Origin: an uncultured Actinomycetes bacterium
GTDB taxonomy: Bacteria > Actinomycetota > Actinomycetes > Nanopelagicales > Nanopelagicaceae
Reading direction: 5' to 3'
Assembly (NCBI GenBank): GCA_903852955.1
Contig: CAINSH010000250.1
Location: 1-7,794, forward strand
Length of the DNA stretch: 7,794 nucleotides
Below, in pieces: positions 1 to 6,925 of this stretch. How positions within the stretch are numbered: the first letter of the stretch is position 1; each line of letters starts with the position of its first letter. The notes beneath the pieces are model-generated. The model was not told the origin of the DNA, did not search any database, and worked only from the letters and a program-made list of their open reading frames with translations. Made by a program: the position numbers and the translations under genes.

Positions 1-89
1 ACATCAATCATGCGATTAATTGCATTAACTCCACCGCCACCAATACCAACAACTTTGATGACTGCTAAGTAATTCTGCGGTGAAGCCAC
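1..89 (-). CDS. ftsZ: FtsZ cell division GTPase, N-terminal fragment
   Basis: FtsZ is the tubulin-like GTPase that polymerises into the cytoplasmic Z-ring and recruits the divisome. Only the first 29 codons are in the window; the gene continues past base 1. The translation begins MASPQNYLAVIKVVGIGGGG and continues VNAINRMID. It carries the glycine-rich nucleotide-binding start of the FtsZ fold, and the NYLAVIKVVG lead-in is characteristic of actinobacterial FtsZ. The start is a GTG at 89-87, chosen because a near-perfect Shine-Dalgarno sequence (AAGGAGG) lies six bases upstream and the protein start matches the family. It follows ftsQ after a 134-base gap with no ftsA between, as is usual in Actinobacteria. 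The gap suggests ftsZ has its own transcriptional control as well as read-through from ftsQ. Identity is secure; nothing can be said about the rest of the protein. Confidence 0.96.
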   Translation of the reverse strand, partial: MASPQNYLAVIKVVGIGGGGVNAINRMID

Positions 90-93
90 TTGT

Positions 94-102
94 ATCCTCC
101 TT
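94..102 (-). promoter_or_regulatory. Strong ribosome binding site of ftsZ
   Basis: On the minus strand the sequence AAGGAGGAT precedes the GTG start of ftsZ, with six bases between AGGAGG and the start codon. It is the best Shine-Dalgarno match in the window; the upstream genes have weak sites or none that I can see. It fixes the GTG as the ftsZ start and fits the high level at which FtsZ is usually made relative to its cluster neighbours. Confidence 0.9.
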
Positions 103-123
103 GAGAACTATAAACCTCTAGTT

Positions 124-139
124 GAGCCTTATAATTCAA
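124..139 (-). repeat. Imperfect direct repeat upstream of ftsZ, copy 2
   Basis: The minus strand reads TTGAATTATAAGGCTC, the second copy of the element at 185-171. It contains the candidate -10 TATAAG. It also sits within a small inverted repeat, GTTGA (140-136) and TCAAC (125-121), with a ten-base loop. A factor binding here could directly block or position RNA polymerase; this is inference. Confidence 0.55.
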
Positions 140-158
140 CGTTTTTCGATAAGGCGAA
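128..158 (-). promoter_or_regulatory. Candidate ftsZ-proximal promoter
   Basis: TATAAG (133-128) or, one base earlier, TTATAA (134-129) resembles a -10 box of the housekeeping sigma factor. TTCGCC (158-153), 18-19 bases upstream, is a poor -35 match (three of six). A transcript starting near 120 would have a leader of about 30 bases that contains the full ribosome binding site. Known biology supports dedicated ftsZ promoters in the ftsQ-ftsZ gap of Streptomyces. This particular assignment is inference from weak matches. Confidence 0.3.
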
Positions 159-185
159 CTTAAAGTGCACGAGCCTTTTAATCAA
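157..185 (-). promoter_or_regulatory. Candidate ftsQ-proximal promoter of ftsZ
   Basis: TTGATT (185-180) has four or five matches to a -35 box, depending on the consensus used, and is followed after exactly 17 bases by TAAGTT (162-157), a weak -10 with three of six matches. The spacing is ideal but the -10 is poor, so this is only a candidate. It overlaps the first copy of the direct repeat described separately. Confidence 0.22.
171..185 (-). repeat. Imperfect direct repeat upstream of ftsZ, copy 1
   Basis: The minus strand reads TTGATTAAAAGGCTC. It matches copy 2 at 139-124 with one base missing and one substitution, and AAGGCTC is identical in both. The AAGGCTC cores are 47 bases apart. 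Both copies lie in the short non-coding gap before ftsZ, so they could be tandem binding sites or duplicated promoter elements. The role is unknown. Confidence 0.55.
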
Positions 186-187
186 AG

Positions 188-218
188 ACTGACATGAAAT
201 ATTTATTGTGTCGTCAGT
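188..218 (-). repeat. Inverted repeat just after the ftsQ stop codon
   Basis: ACTGAC (218-213) and GTCAGT (193-188) form a six-base perfect inverted repeat around a 19-base AT-rich loop, starting five bases after the ftsQ stop codon. It has no strong GC stem and no following T-run, so it is a poor intrinsic terminator. It could be an operator half-site pair, a weak mRNA hairpin, or chance. The pentamer GACAC (212-208) lies immediately inside the first arm. Confidence 0.35.
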
Positions 219-223
219 TTTAT

Positions 224-865
224 TTATTCAACGATTGGCGCATGTGGCGCCGAAAGATCGATGCGAACTACTTTTGAATTTTCGGCCCGTTCCAATAAAG
301 CCTTATAAACCGCTACTTTCAAAGTATTTTCTGTAGGGGTTCCCCACCGAATCTGGATCAGACGTTGGCCATAGTTTATTTCAAGTTCATAGGATCCTGA
401 AGGATTTACTTTCACAGTCAGCAACACCACTTTAAGCTCTTCGGGAAGTTTTGAAATGAACTTTGCACCTGCAGCAGCTTCTTTGGCGGTGGCGGCTTGA
501 ATAGTTGGCAGAGGTTTTGGTGCGCTCGGTTGTGTGGTTATTGCTTTTCCTGACATGTCAATTATTTGACCATTAAAAACGGCGACTGGAATTCTAGAAG
601 TAATCTGAATTGTCACTTTTCCAGTCCTCCAATCGCGTGAAACTTTTGCACTTTCTACAAAATCAATTTTTTCGTATTTGCCAGCAACTAAACGCGGTTC
701 GATTCGCGCCAATTTTTCACCGATGTTAACAAAGTTTGGAAGTTGCAGAGTTGTTCCTTGAATCTCTACAGCACTAACCGTAAATAAAGTCGACCAACCT
801 AGCGCGTAGGAAGAGCCAGCAAGGATTAAGACCACAGCAATTGCGATTAGGCGTCTTTTTTTCAT
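224..865 (-). CDS. ftsQ: Divisome protein FtsQ (POTRA domain)
   Basis: FtsQ is a bitopic membrane protein that links cytoplasmic and outer parts of the divisome, usually together with FtsB and FtsL. The 213-residue product has a very short basic cytoplasmic tail (MKKRR) and one hydrophobic segment at about 6-24. A POTRA-like segment at about 28-93 starts at FTVSAVEIQG and includes the typical RIPVAVFNG stretch near its end. The beta domain runs to the C-terminus and ends IDLSAPHAPIVE, the usual FtsQ ending. It is shorter than most family members, which often have 20-100 or more cytoplasmic residues. The ATG at 865-863 directly follows the murC stop codon TAA in the same frame, so no upstream start is possible. 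No good Shine-Dalgarno site is visible, so translation probably depends on coupling to murC. Sequence divergence is high, as is usual for FtsQ; context and the C-terminal motif make the call firm. Confidence 0.93.
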   Translation of the reverse strand: MKKRRLIAIAVVLILAGSSYALGWSTLFTVSAVEIQGTTLQLPNFVNIGEKLARIEPRLVAGKYEKIDFVESAKVSRDWRTGKVTIQITSRIPVAVFNGQIIDMSGKAITTQPSAPKPLPTIQAATAKEAAAGAKFISKLPEELKVVLLTVKVNPSGSYELEINYGQRLIQIRWGTPTENTLKVAVYKALLERAENSKVVRIDLSAPHAPIVE

Positions 866-2254
866 TTAACCGAAACGCCGACTTAAGCCTTCAACGATTA
901 TGGGAGCCAACGAACTCACATCTCCGGCACCCAAAGTGATAATGACATCTTGAGGCTGCGCCAAATCCACAACCGAATCAGTTACTTCGACAAAATTTGG
1001 GATGTACTCACCATGGTCCATGGCATCAGTAATCATTTTTGAAGTAACTCCGGCGATAGGTTTTTCACTGGCCGCATATACTTCAAGAACAATTGCGCGA
1101 TCTGCCAAATCTAAGGTTCGGGCAAATTCTTTATAGAACGCTTGAGTTCTGGAGAATCTATGTGGCTGAAAAATTACAATCAATCTTCCCTGTCCGGCAA
1201 ATCTTCTTGCCGCTGTGAGTGTTACTTCAATTTCAGTTGGGTGGTGACCATAATCATCAATGACGCGAACACCGTGAACCGTTCCCTTAAGTTCAAAGCG
1301 CCGGCCTGTACCGCGGAATATAGATAGACCGGTCAAGAGTTCTATTGGGCTAAAACCAAGATTTAATCCAGTTGCCAGAACCGCTGCGGCATTAAGTAAG
1401 TTGTGATGGCCAGGAACTTGCAGTTCAATGTGGCCAACTACTTTTCCCCGCCAAATTGCGCGAGCTCTAGAACCCATAGCCTCCAATTCGATAGAATCGA
1501 GAGTTAAATCGCAGTTATCGCTAGTCCCATATGAGACTAATGCGCAGTTAGTAGTTTTTAGAGCTAGAGCTTTTGCACCCGCATCGTCGTGGCAGTAGGT
1601 CAAGAAGCCATCACTATGAATCGATGATACAAAATCTCCAAAGGCGTCAAAAACTGATTCTGGCGTAGCGAAAAAATCTACGTGATCATGCTCAACATTT
1701 GTAATGATCGCCGCAAACGGATGATATTCAACGAATGAGCCATCGGATTCATCGGCTTCAGCAACGAAGATTTCTCCGGTGCCTCGGTGAGCGTTAGAGC
1801 CTGAAGCGGTAATTGTTCCACCGATAGCAAAAGATGGATCGGCTCCGCACGCTTGCAATGCAACTGCCAACATCGATGATGTAGTTGTTTTACCATGGGT
1901 TCCGGCAACTGCAATGCTTTTGGACTCTGACATTAAAATCGACAGCGCTGAAGCACGCGTCAGCATTGGAAGTGAGAGTTCTTGCGAACGAATCATTTCA
2001 GGATTACTTTTGGCGATTGCAGTTGAGTAAACAACTAAATCTGCGCCATCGACATTCTGTGTCGAATGTGTTGTTGCAATAGTTGCCCCAAGTGCCTGCA
2101 AAGCTTTAACCACTGAAGAATCTTTGGCATCTGAACCACTAACGCTAATTGAATGCGAGAGAGCAATACGAGCTAAACCACTCATGCCAGCGCCACCGAT
2201 GCCAATGAAGTGAACTCGTTTACCAACTAATGATTTCAAAGTTATTGTGTTCAT
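866..2254 (-). CDS. murC: UDP-N-acetylmuramate--L-alanine ligase MurC
   Basis: MurC is the cytoplasmic ATP-dependent ligase that adds L-alanine to UDP-MurNAc, the first amino acid of the peptidoglycan stem. The 462 residues are normal length. The N-terminal UDP-binding domain carries GIGGAGMSGLA (18-28). The central ATPase domain has the P-loop AGTHGKTTTSSM (117-128), EADESDGSF (166-174) and the metal-site region NVEHDHVD (186-193). PGHHNLLNAAAV is at 281-292. The C-terminal domain has DDYGHHPTEI (333-342), FQPHRFSRT (362-370) and LGAGD (441-445). DDYGHHP distinguishes MurC from MurD, MurE and MurF. The ATG overlaps the murG stop codon by four bases (ATGA) and is preceded by GGAGGT at 2263-2258. 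The stop TAA is followed at once by the ftsQ ATG. No murB or ddl lies between murC and ftsQ. Confidence 0.98.
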   Translation of the reverse strand: MNTITLKSLVGKRVHFIGIGGAGMSGLARIALSHSISVSGSDAKDSSVVKALQALGATIATTHSTQNVDGADLVVYSTAIAKSNPEMIRSQELSLPMLTRASALSILMSESKSIAVAGTHGKTTTSSMLAVALQACGADPSFAIGGTITASGSNAHRGTGEIFVAEADESDGSFVEYHPFAAIITNVEHDHVDFFATPESVFDAFGDFVSSIHSDGFLTYCHDDAGAKALALKTTNCALVSYGTSDNCDLTLDSIELEAMGSRARAIWRGKVVGHIELQVPGHHNLLNAAAVLATGLNLGFSPIELLTGLSIFRGTGRRFELKGTVHGVRVIDDYGHHPTEIEVTLTAARRFAGQGRLIVIFQPHRFSRTQAFYKEFARTLDLADRAIVLEVYAASEKPIAGVTSKMITDAMDHGEYIPNFVEVTDSVVDLAQPQDVIITLGAGDVSSLAPIIVEGLSRRFG

Positions 2255-3330
2255 CCCACCTCCAGAGCATGAGCTCCAAGGGATGCAATCTTTTGGCCAG
2301 CTTGGGCATCAATGTGTGAGCCTGCAATTGGCGCTTGGGAAGCGGCAAGTAAGAGCGAGTCAATTGAATTTGCAAGAAATTCTGGGGTAAAACTTTGCTG
2401 CATAACTATCTGTGCGCGAGCATCGCTTACCAAACTTTGAGCATTATGGAACTGCTCCCCGTTTCCAATTGGTAGTGGCACAAAAACAGCGTAGCGACCC
2501 AAAGCTCTAAATTCACTACACGTCACCGCACCACTTCGCGCAATGATTAAATCGCTAGCTAAATATGCATCAGCCATGTCGTGAACATAGGCAACAGGAC
2601 GATATGAATCTGTTGCTTCAGGTAACATATTTTGCTGACCAACTGAATGTAATATCGAAATATTTCGCGCAGCAAATGCAGGAAGCGCTTGGGCAATAAC
2701 TGCATTAATTGCTGCTGAACCCTGCGAACCACCCATCACAAATATCAATGGTTTACCTGGATCAAAACCTAAACGCGCTTTTGCCTCTTTTCGCGCTAGC
2801 GCCCAGTCTTTTTCAGCTTCGGTAAGGGCAGCGGCTACATCGCTTCGAAGTGGCAATCCAGTTATGAGCGCTTTTTGAAAAGCTCCAGAATCTACTTCAT
2901 TGGCAACGGCTAAGTGTGGTGTGAACAGTGCGCCTAATCGATTAGCCCAGCCAGGTTTTGCATTTGCCTCGTGAATCACAATTGCAACGCCAGAAATTTT
3001 AGCCGCAATGTACGCGGGTGCACTTACATACCCACCAAAGCCGATAAGTAAATCGCTGCCTTTGAGAATCTTCTTGCACTCTTTGATTGAAGTAAGAAGG
3101 TTCTTTGGAATTGCAAACCAAGACATTGATGGTCTTCTTGAAATAGAAACCTTCTCAATATTTTTTAAAGTAAATCCTGCAGCTGGCACTAACGTATTTT
3201 CAAGCCCAAGCTTTGTTCCTAAAAAAACGATGTGATCCTCGGGGTGTTCGGATTGCCAAACACGAGCTACAGCCAACGCTGGTTCAATGTGGCCAGCGGT
3301 GCCACCGCCGGCTAAAACTATCGAAGCCAT
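2251..3330 (-). CDS. murG: Lipid II synthase MurG (GlcNAc transferase)
   Basis: MurG is a peripheral inner-face membrane GT-B glycosyltransferase. It moves GlcNAc from UDP-GlcNAc to lipid I, giving lipid II. The 359-residue protein starts with the glycine-rich loop GGGTAGHIEP (8-17), followed by GFGGYVSAP (97-105) and HEANAKPGWANR (120-131), the acceptor-side signatures. In the second domain GGSQGS (200-205), RSGAVTCSEF (265-274) and PLPIGNGEQFHNA (about 285-297) form the UDP-GlcNAc site; the last has the wording usual in Actinobacteria. Start: ATG at 3330-3328, with AGGAA seven bases upstream inside the palindrome AGGAATTCCT (3333-3342). The start overlaps the end of ftsW by 13 bases and the stop overlaps murC by four, so all three are tightly coupled. 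Confidence 0.98.
   Translation of the reverse strand: MASIVLAGGGTAGHIEPALAVARVWQSEHPEDHIVFLGTKLGLENTLVPAAGFTLKNIEKVSISRRPSMSWFAIPKNLLTSIKECKKILKGSDLLIGFGGYVSAPAYIAAKISGVAIVIHEANAKPGWANRLGALFTPHLAVANEVDSGAFQKALITGLPLRSDVAAALTEAEKDWALARKEAKARLGFDPGKPLIFVMGGSQGSAAINAVIAQALPAFAARNISILHSVGQQNMLPEATDSYRPVAYVHDMADAYLASDLIIARSGAVTCSEFRALGRYAVFVPLPIGNGEQFHNAQSLVSDARAQIVMQQSFTPEFLANSIDSLLLAASQAPIAGSHIDAQAGQKIASLGAHALEVG
2258..2263 (-). promoter_or_regulatory. Ribosome binding site of murC inside murG
   Basis: GGAGGT sits three bases before the murC ATG, within the last codons of murG. With the ATGA stop-start overlap it supports this ATG as the murC start and suggests both independent loading and coupling to murG. 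The spacing is a little short for an optimal site. Confidence 0.75.
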
Positions 3331-4493
3331 CTAGGAATTCCTGTTTTTGCTAGCTCGCTATAAATCGCGGGGTCACGTCTAGCTGCGCCGATAACAAAGG
3401 CGATACCCATATACGTTGCGATCAAAGCCGAACCTCCATATGAAAGCAATGGCAAAGTTACACCTACAACAGGAAGCACACTGATAGCTGAACCGATGTT
3501 GAGAAAAGTTTGGACGCCAATCCAACAACCAACACCTGAACACACATACCGAACCATCGGATCTTGTGCCCGCACAGCAATTCTAAAAATCGAAAGTAAC
3601 AAAATTGAAAGAAGTACTAATACTGCAAGCGTGCCAAATAAACCAAGTTCTTCACCAATTACTGAGAGGATAAAATCTGTATGAGCTTCAGGAAGATTTC
3701 CCCATTTTTGTCTACTTGCACCTAACCCCACACCAAATAGTCCGCCACTTGCAAGTCCCAAGAGGCTGTGGGCAGGTTGCCAGCCAACTGATTTATATTG
3801 CTCGACTGCAAATGGATCTAAAAATACTGATAACCGCGCCACTCGATAAGGCGCAGTCAAAATCAGAGCTGCAATTGCAGCAAAACCTAGCGCAGTGATT
3901 CCGGCGAATATTCTTAGCTGCACACCTGAAACCCACAACAAACCGGCAAGAATAAATGCGAAAACAGAAGCAGTACCTAAATCTTTTCCGTAAAGAACAA
4001 GAAGAATACAAAGTATAAAAGCTGGTGCAATTAGTTTCAGAACGTTCGCTTGAATTTCTCCAGCGCGCTCGTGTTTAGCAAGAGTTGCTCCTGCCCATAA
4101 AATCATTAAAAACTTTGCTATTTCACTTGGTTGAATATCTACAAAACCCAGAGAAATCCAATTGTGATTTCCATTTACGCTTTTGCCTATGCCAGGTATC
4201 TGAACGATTATGAGTAGCAAAAGTGAAATTCTTACACCTAACTTTGACAGATGCTTCCAGCGCGCTAGAGATAAACGAGACAGAACCCAAGCCATCGGTA
4301 ATGAGAGAGCAAGGAAAATAAACTGGCGTAATAAGATTGCCCAAACCGTTCCTTTATTTTCCAGAGAATAAATCGAAGAAGCTGAAAAAACCATAACAAG
4401 ACCAAAAATGCTCAGGGCTAAAGTGCTGCCGATAAGCATGTAATAGAGATTGATAGGTCGAGAGAAAGTGTTTTTCCTATTTTCAGTCTTCAT
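3318..4493 (-). CDS. ftsW: Septal peptidoglycan polymerase FtsW (SEDS family)
   Basis: FtsW is the SEDS-family glycosyltransferase that polymerises lipid II at the division septum, normally with a class B penicillin-binding protein. The 391-residue product is mostly hydrophobic, with about ten membrane segments after a short basic N-terminus. SEDS signatures seen are VFSASS (35-40), NGNHNWISLG and QPSEIAKF (about 107-128), DLGTA (171-175), GVGLGASRQKWG (254-265), AHTDFILSVIGEELG (270-284) and LPLLSYGGSA (347-356). D273 in AHTD corresponds to the aspartate known to be essential in the family. Position between murD and murG, rather than beside mreCD or pbp genes, favours FtsW over RodA. The ATG at 4493 overlaps the end of murD by 11 bases and the stop overlaps murG by 13; no strong ribosome binding site is visible. 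No extended C-terminal tail is present after the last membrane segment, only about 20 residues. Confidence 0.96.
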   Translation of the reverse strand: MKTENRKNTFSRPINLYYMLIGSTLALSIFGLVMVFSASSIYSLENKGTVWAILLRQFIFLALSLPMAWVLSRLSLARWKHLSKLGVRISLLLLIIVQIPGIGKSVNGNHNWISLGFVDIQPSEIAKFLMILWAGATLAKHERAGEIQANVLKLIAPAFILCILLVLYGKDLGTASVFAFILAGLLWVSGVQLRIFAGITALGFAAIAALILTAPYRVARLSVFLDPFAVEQYKSVGWQPAHSLLGLASGGLFGVGLGASRQKWGNLPEAHTDFILSVIGEELGLFGTLAVLVLLSILLLSIFRIAVRAQDPMVRYVCSGVGCWIGVQTFLNIGSAISVLPVVGVTLPLLSYGGSALIATYMGIAFVIGAARRDPAIYSELAKTGIPRWLR

Positions 4494-5856
4494 GTGAAAC
4501 CACTTTCTTAACGGCTAATGCGAACCGATCTCCACGATCTGCATAAGATTTAAATTGATCCATTGATGCACATGCCGGTGCTAGCAGCACAGTGTCTCCT
4601 GAAGTTGCAATGCTTAACGCTTGAGTGACCACTTTCTCCATTAACTCTTGCGAATCAGTGCCATCAAAAAGAAATCTTGGAACTTCTGGGCAAAATTTAA
4701 TCAACGCTTTTTCAATTAGATCACGGTCAGTACCAATTAAAATCGCAGCTTTAATTCGCTTATTGGTTTTTTCAATCAATGACTCCATGTCCGCACCTTT
4801 TGCCAATCCCCCCGCAATCCAAATGACTGATTCATGCGATAGCAGTGATGCAGTGGCAGCATGGGGATTTGTGGCTTTTGAGTCATCAACCCACGTAATT
4901 GAATTCGCTTCAAAAACCGTTTCAATGCGATGTCGCCCTGGACGAAATTCTTGAATTGCGTCACGAATATCCTCATGGGAAATTCCAACTGCGCGCGCAA
5001 GCCCTGCCGCAGCTAACGTATTTGAAACATTATGTGGAATTGTCGGTTTAACTTCGGCAAGTTCGGCAAAGACTGCAGCTTCTTGTGGATCGGCAACAAA
5101 TGCTCGATCTACTAAGAGCTCTTCGACTAATCCAAGTTCTCCGGGAGCCGGAGTATCAAGAGAGTAGAAAACTTTTCTGCCCCGCCACTGGCTAGTTCTT
5201 GTCACTATTTCACCATCTTGTGCGTTAAGAATCGCAGTAGTTGAACGCTCAAGTAAAGTTAACTTTGCTTTTGCGTACTCATCAAAGCTGCCATGCCAGT
5301 CAATGTGATCGTCAGCAATGTTTAATACTGCACTTGCAACAAACTGGGCTTGATTTGACCAATGTAGTTGAAAAGAAGAAAGTTCTAGGACTAACACCTC
5401 ATAAGCTTCTGGGCGATCAACTGCGTCAATCACAGTGTCACCAACATTTCCGCAAGCAACTGCTTTGATTCCGCCTTTTTGTAAAATCGCTGCGACTAAT
5501 TCAACTGTAGATGTTTTGCCATTTGTTCCCGTGACCGCTAACCAGCGTTGGCCTGGTGCTCTTTCACCACGAATTTGCCACGCTAGATCAATTTCGTTGA
5601 GAATCTCTAACTCGCCTTCACGTGCGGCAATAATGAGCGGGTGGCTCGGTTTCCAACCTGGTGAAACGACAATTTTGTCAAAATCTGAAATTACAATTTC
5701 ACTTGGAGTCAAAATTACAAATTCACTTGCCGCGCTTGAATTCGCATCTGCAATAACAATGTGTGCACCACGCTCAGTTAATGAACGCGCTACCGCATTG
5801 CCAGTAACTCCCGCACCTAGAATAAGAATTCGCTGCGATTGAAAAGTGATAGGCAT
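4483..5856 (-). CDS. murD: UDP-MurNAc-L-alanine--D-glutamate ligase MurD
   Basis: MurD is the cytoplasmic ATP-dependent ligase that adds D-glutamate to UDP-MurNAc-L-Ala. From the ATG at 5856-5854 the product has 457 residues, a normal length. The N-terminal domain has GAGVTGNAVAR (14-24) and SPGWKP (65-70). The central domain has the P-loop VTGTNGKTST (108-117), ELSSFQL (158-164), NIADDHIDWHG (179-189) and HNVSNTLAA (275-283). The C-terminal domain has RPGRHRIE (305-312), VDDSKATNPHA (323-333) and APACASMDQF (426-435). HRIE and DDSKATNP are MurD-specific. The open frame extends 22 codons upstream to a TTG inside mraY, but those residues resemble nothing in the family, and MPITFQSQRILILGAG is the expected beginning. 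The start is four bases after the mraY stop codon, with no clear Shine-Dalgarno, so coupled translation is likely. The stop overlaps ftsW by 11 bases. Confidence 0.97.
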   Translation of the reverse strand: MPITFQSQRILILGAGVTGNAVARSLTERGAHIVIADANSSAASEFVILTPSEIVISDFDKIVVSPGWKPSHPLIIAAREGELEILNEIDLAWQIRGERAPGQRWLAVTGTNGKTSTVELVAAILQKGGIKAVACGNVGDTVIDAVDRPEAYEVLVLELSSFQLHWSNQAQFVASAVLNIADDHIDWHGSFDEYAKAKLTLLERSTTAILNAQDGEIVTRTSQWRGRKVFYSLDTPAPGELGLVEELLVDRAFVADPQEAAVFAELAEVKPTIPHNVSNTLAAAGLARAVGISHEDIRDAIQEFRPGRHRIETVFEANSITWVDDSKATNPHAATASLLSHESVIWIAGGLAKGADMESLIEKTNKRIKAAILIGTDRDLIEKALIKFCPEVPRFLFDGTDSQELMEKVVTQALSIATSGDTVLLAPACASMDQFKSYADRGDRFALAVKKVVSHED

Positions 5857-5860
5857 AAAA

Positions 5861-6925
5861 CTACTTAACGACCCACTGGGCATAAAATAAACCAAGTCCA
5901 CCAGCCACACTGAGTCCGGCAATAATCCAGAAACGAATTACGACTGTAATTTCGGCCCAGCCTTTGAGTTCAAAGTGATGATGAAGCGGTGCCATTCTAA
6001 ATACGCGCTTGCCTCCGCTGATTTTGAAGTACAACGTTTGAATAACAACTGACATAGTGACAATTACAAACAAGCCACCTAGCGGAATGAGTAAAAGTTC
6101 GACTCGAAGTGTTGTTGCAAAGCCAGCAATTGCTGCACCTAGAGCAAGTGAGCCGGTGTCACCCATGATTATTTTGGCTGGTGCGGTATTCCACCACAGA
6201 AAACCCGTACAACCACCAGCAAAAGCTGCTGCTAGAACTGCAAGGTCAAGTGGATCTCGAACTTGGTAGCAATTTGTAGGCACAAACACACCAATTGCAC
6301 AGCTCTGACCAAACTCCCACACTCCGATGAGGACAAAGGCCAGAAAAGTCATAATCGTTGCACCAGTAGCTAGTCCATCTAGTCCGTCAGTCAAATTGAC
6401 TCCATTGCTTGCTGACATAACCATCACAATTACAAAGATGATGACAAGAGCCGAACCTAGAAAAATCGTTGTTTCACGCACACCGGATAAATAACTAGAA
6501 ATAGGGGTCAGTTGATTTGAATCAGCAAACTGCAAACCTAAATACCCAAAAACACCAGCGAGAACTGCTTGCGCAAGGAGCTTATAACGTCCCTTTAATC
6601 CCGAAGAGTTTTGTCGCGAAACTTTTAGCCAATCATCAAGAAAACCAACACATCCAAGACCAATTACTAAGCCGATTACTAAAATAGCTGAAACGGTCAT
6701 GCCGTTTCCAGTTACAAGGTGAGCAACAACATAACCAACGATTGCAGCAACAATGAAAATGACCCCACCCATAGTTGGTGTGCCATGTTTTGTTTTATGT
6801 GTAGATGGTCCATCGTCTCTGATAATTTGGCCATATCCGCGAGATGCCAAGATACGGATTAATCCTTTGGTTCCAAAGAGCGCAAATGCTAAAGCGACGG
6901 CACCGGCAATTAAAATCTGTCTCAT
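5861..6925 (-). CDS. mraY: Phospho-MurNAc-pentapeptide transferase MraY
   Basis: MraY is an integral membrane enzyme that transfers phospho-MurNAc-pentapeptide from UDP to undecaprenyl phosphate, forming lipid I. It is the first membrane step of peptidoglycan synthesis. The 354 residues form about ten hydrophobic helices. Signatures: HKTKHGTPTMGG (43-54), GFLDDWLK (94-101) with the conserved aspartate pair, NGVNLTDGLDGLA (174-186) with the magnesium and uridine site residues, MGDTGSLALG (254-263) and the MraY hallmark MAPLHHHFELKG (311-322). The ATG at 6925 forms an ATGA overlap with the murF stop. A possible TTG start at 6952 would add nine highly charged residues and a longer overlap, which is less likely. 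The nearest purine-rich stretch, AGAGAGG, lies 12 bases upstream, so coupling to murF is plausible. murD follows four bases downstream. Confidence 0.97.
   Translation of the reverse strand: MRQILIAGAVALAFALFGTKGLIRILASRGYGQIIRDDGPSTHKTKHGTPTMGGVIFIVAAIVGYVVAHLVTGNGMTVSAILVIGLVIGLGCVGFLDDWLKVSRQNSSGLKGRYKLLAQAVLAGVFGYLGLQFADSNQLTPISSYLSGVRETTIFLGSALVIIFVIVMVMSASNGVNLTDGLDGLATGATIMTFLAFVLIGVWEFGQSCAIGVFVPTNCYQVRDPLDLAVLAAAFAGGCTGFLWWNTAPAKIIMGDTGSLALGAAIAGFATTLRVELLLIPLGGLFVIVTMSVVIQTLYFKISGGKRVFRMAPLHHHFELKGWAEITVVIRFWIIAGLSVAGGLGLFYAQWVVK

Noticed and set aside
188..218. Intrinsic terminator between ftsQ and ftsZ.
   Set aside because: The stem is six bases, the loop is 19 bases and AT-rich, and no T-run follows. 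It is listed only as an inverted repeat.
3333..3342. Perfect palindrome AGGAATTCCT upstream of murG as an operator.
   Set aside because: It lies inside the ftsW coding sequence, a ten-base palindrome can occur by chance in a window of this size, and the AGGAA part is explained as a ribosome binding site.
3960..4000. DLGTA region of FtsW preceded by GK rather than the QP or EP often seen, as a sign of altered function or of RodA identity.
   Set aside because: Residues just before DLGTA vary in SEDS proteins, the essential aspartate in AHTD is present, and the gene context is that of FtsW.
5435..5842. A 135-codon plus-strand open frame opposite murD.
   Set aside because: It lies entirely antisense to conserved murD sequence, has no recognisable protein features and is explained by codon bias in the real gene. 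The other plus-strand frames, such as 4625-4954 and 7362-7628, are rejected for the same reason.
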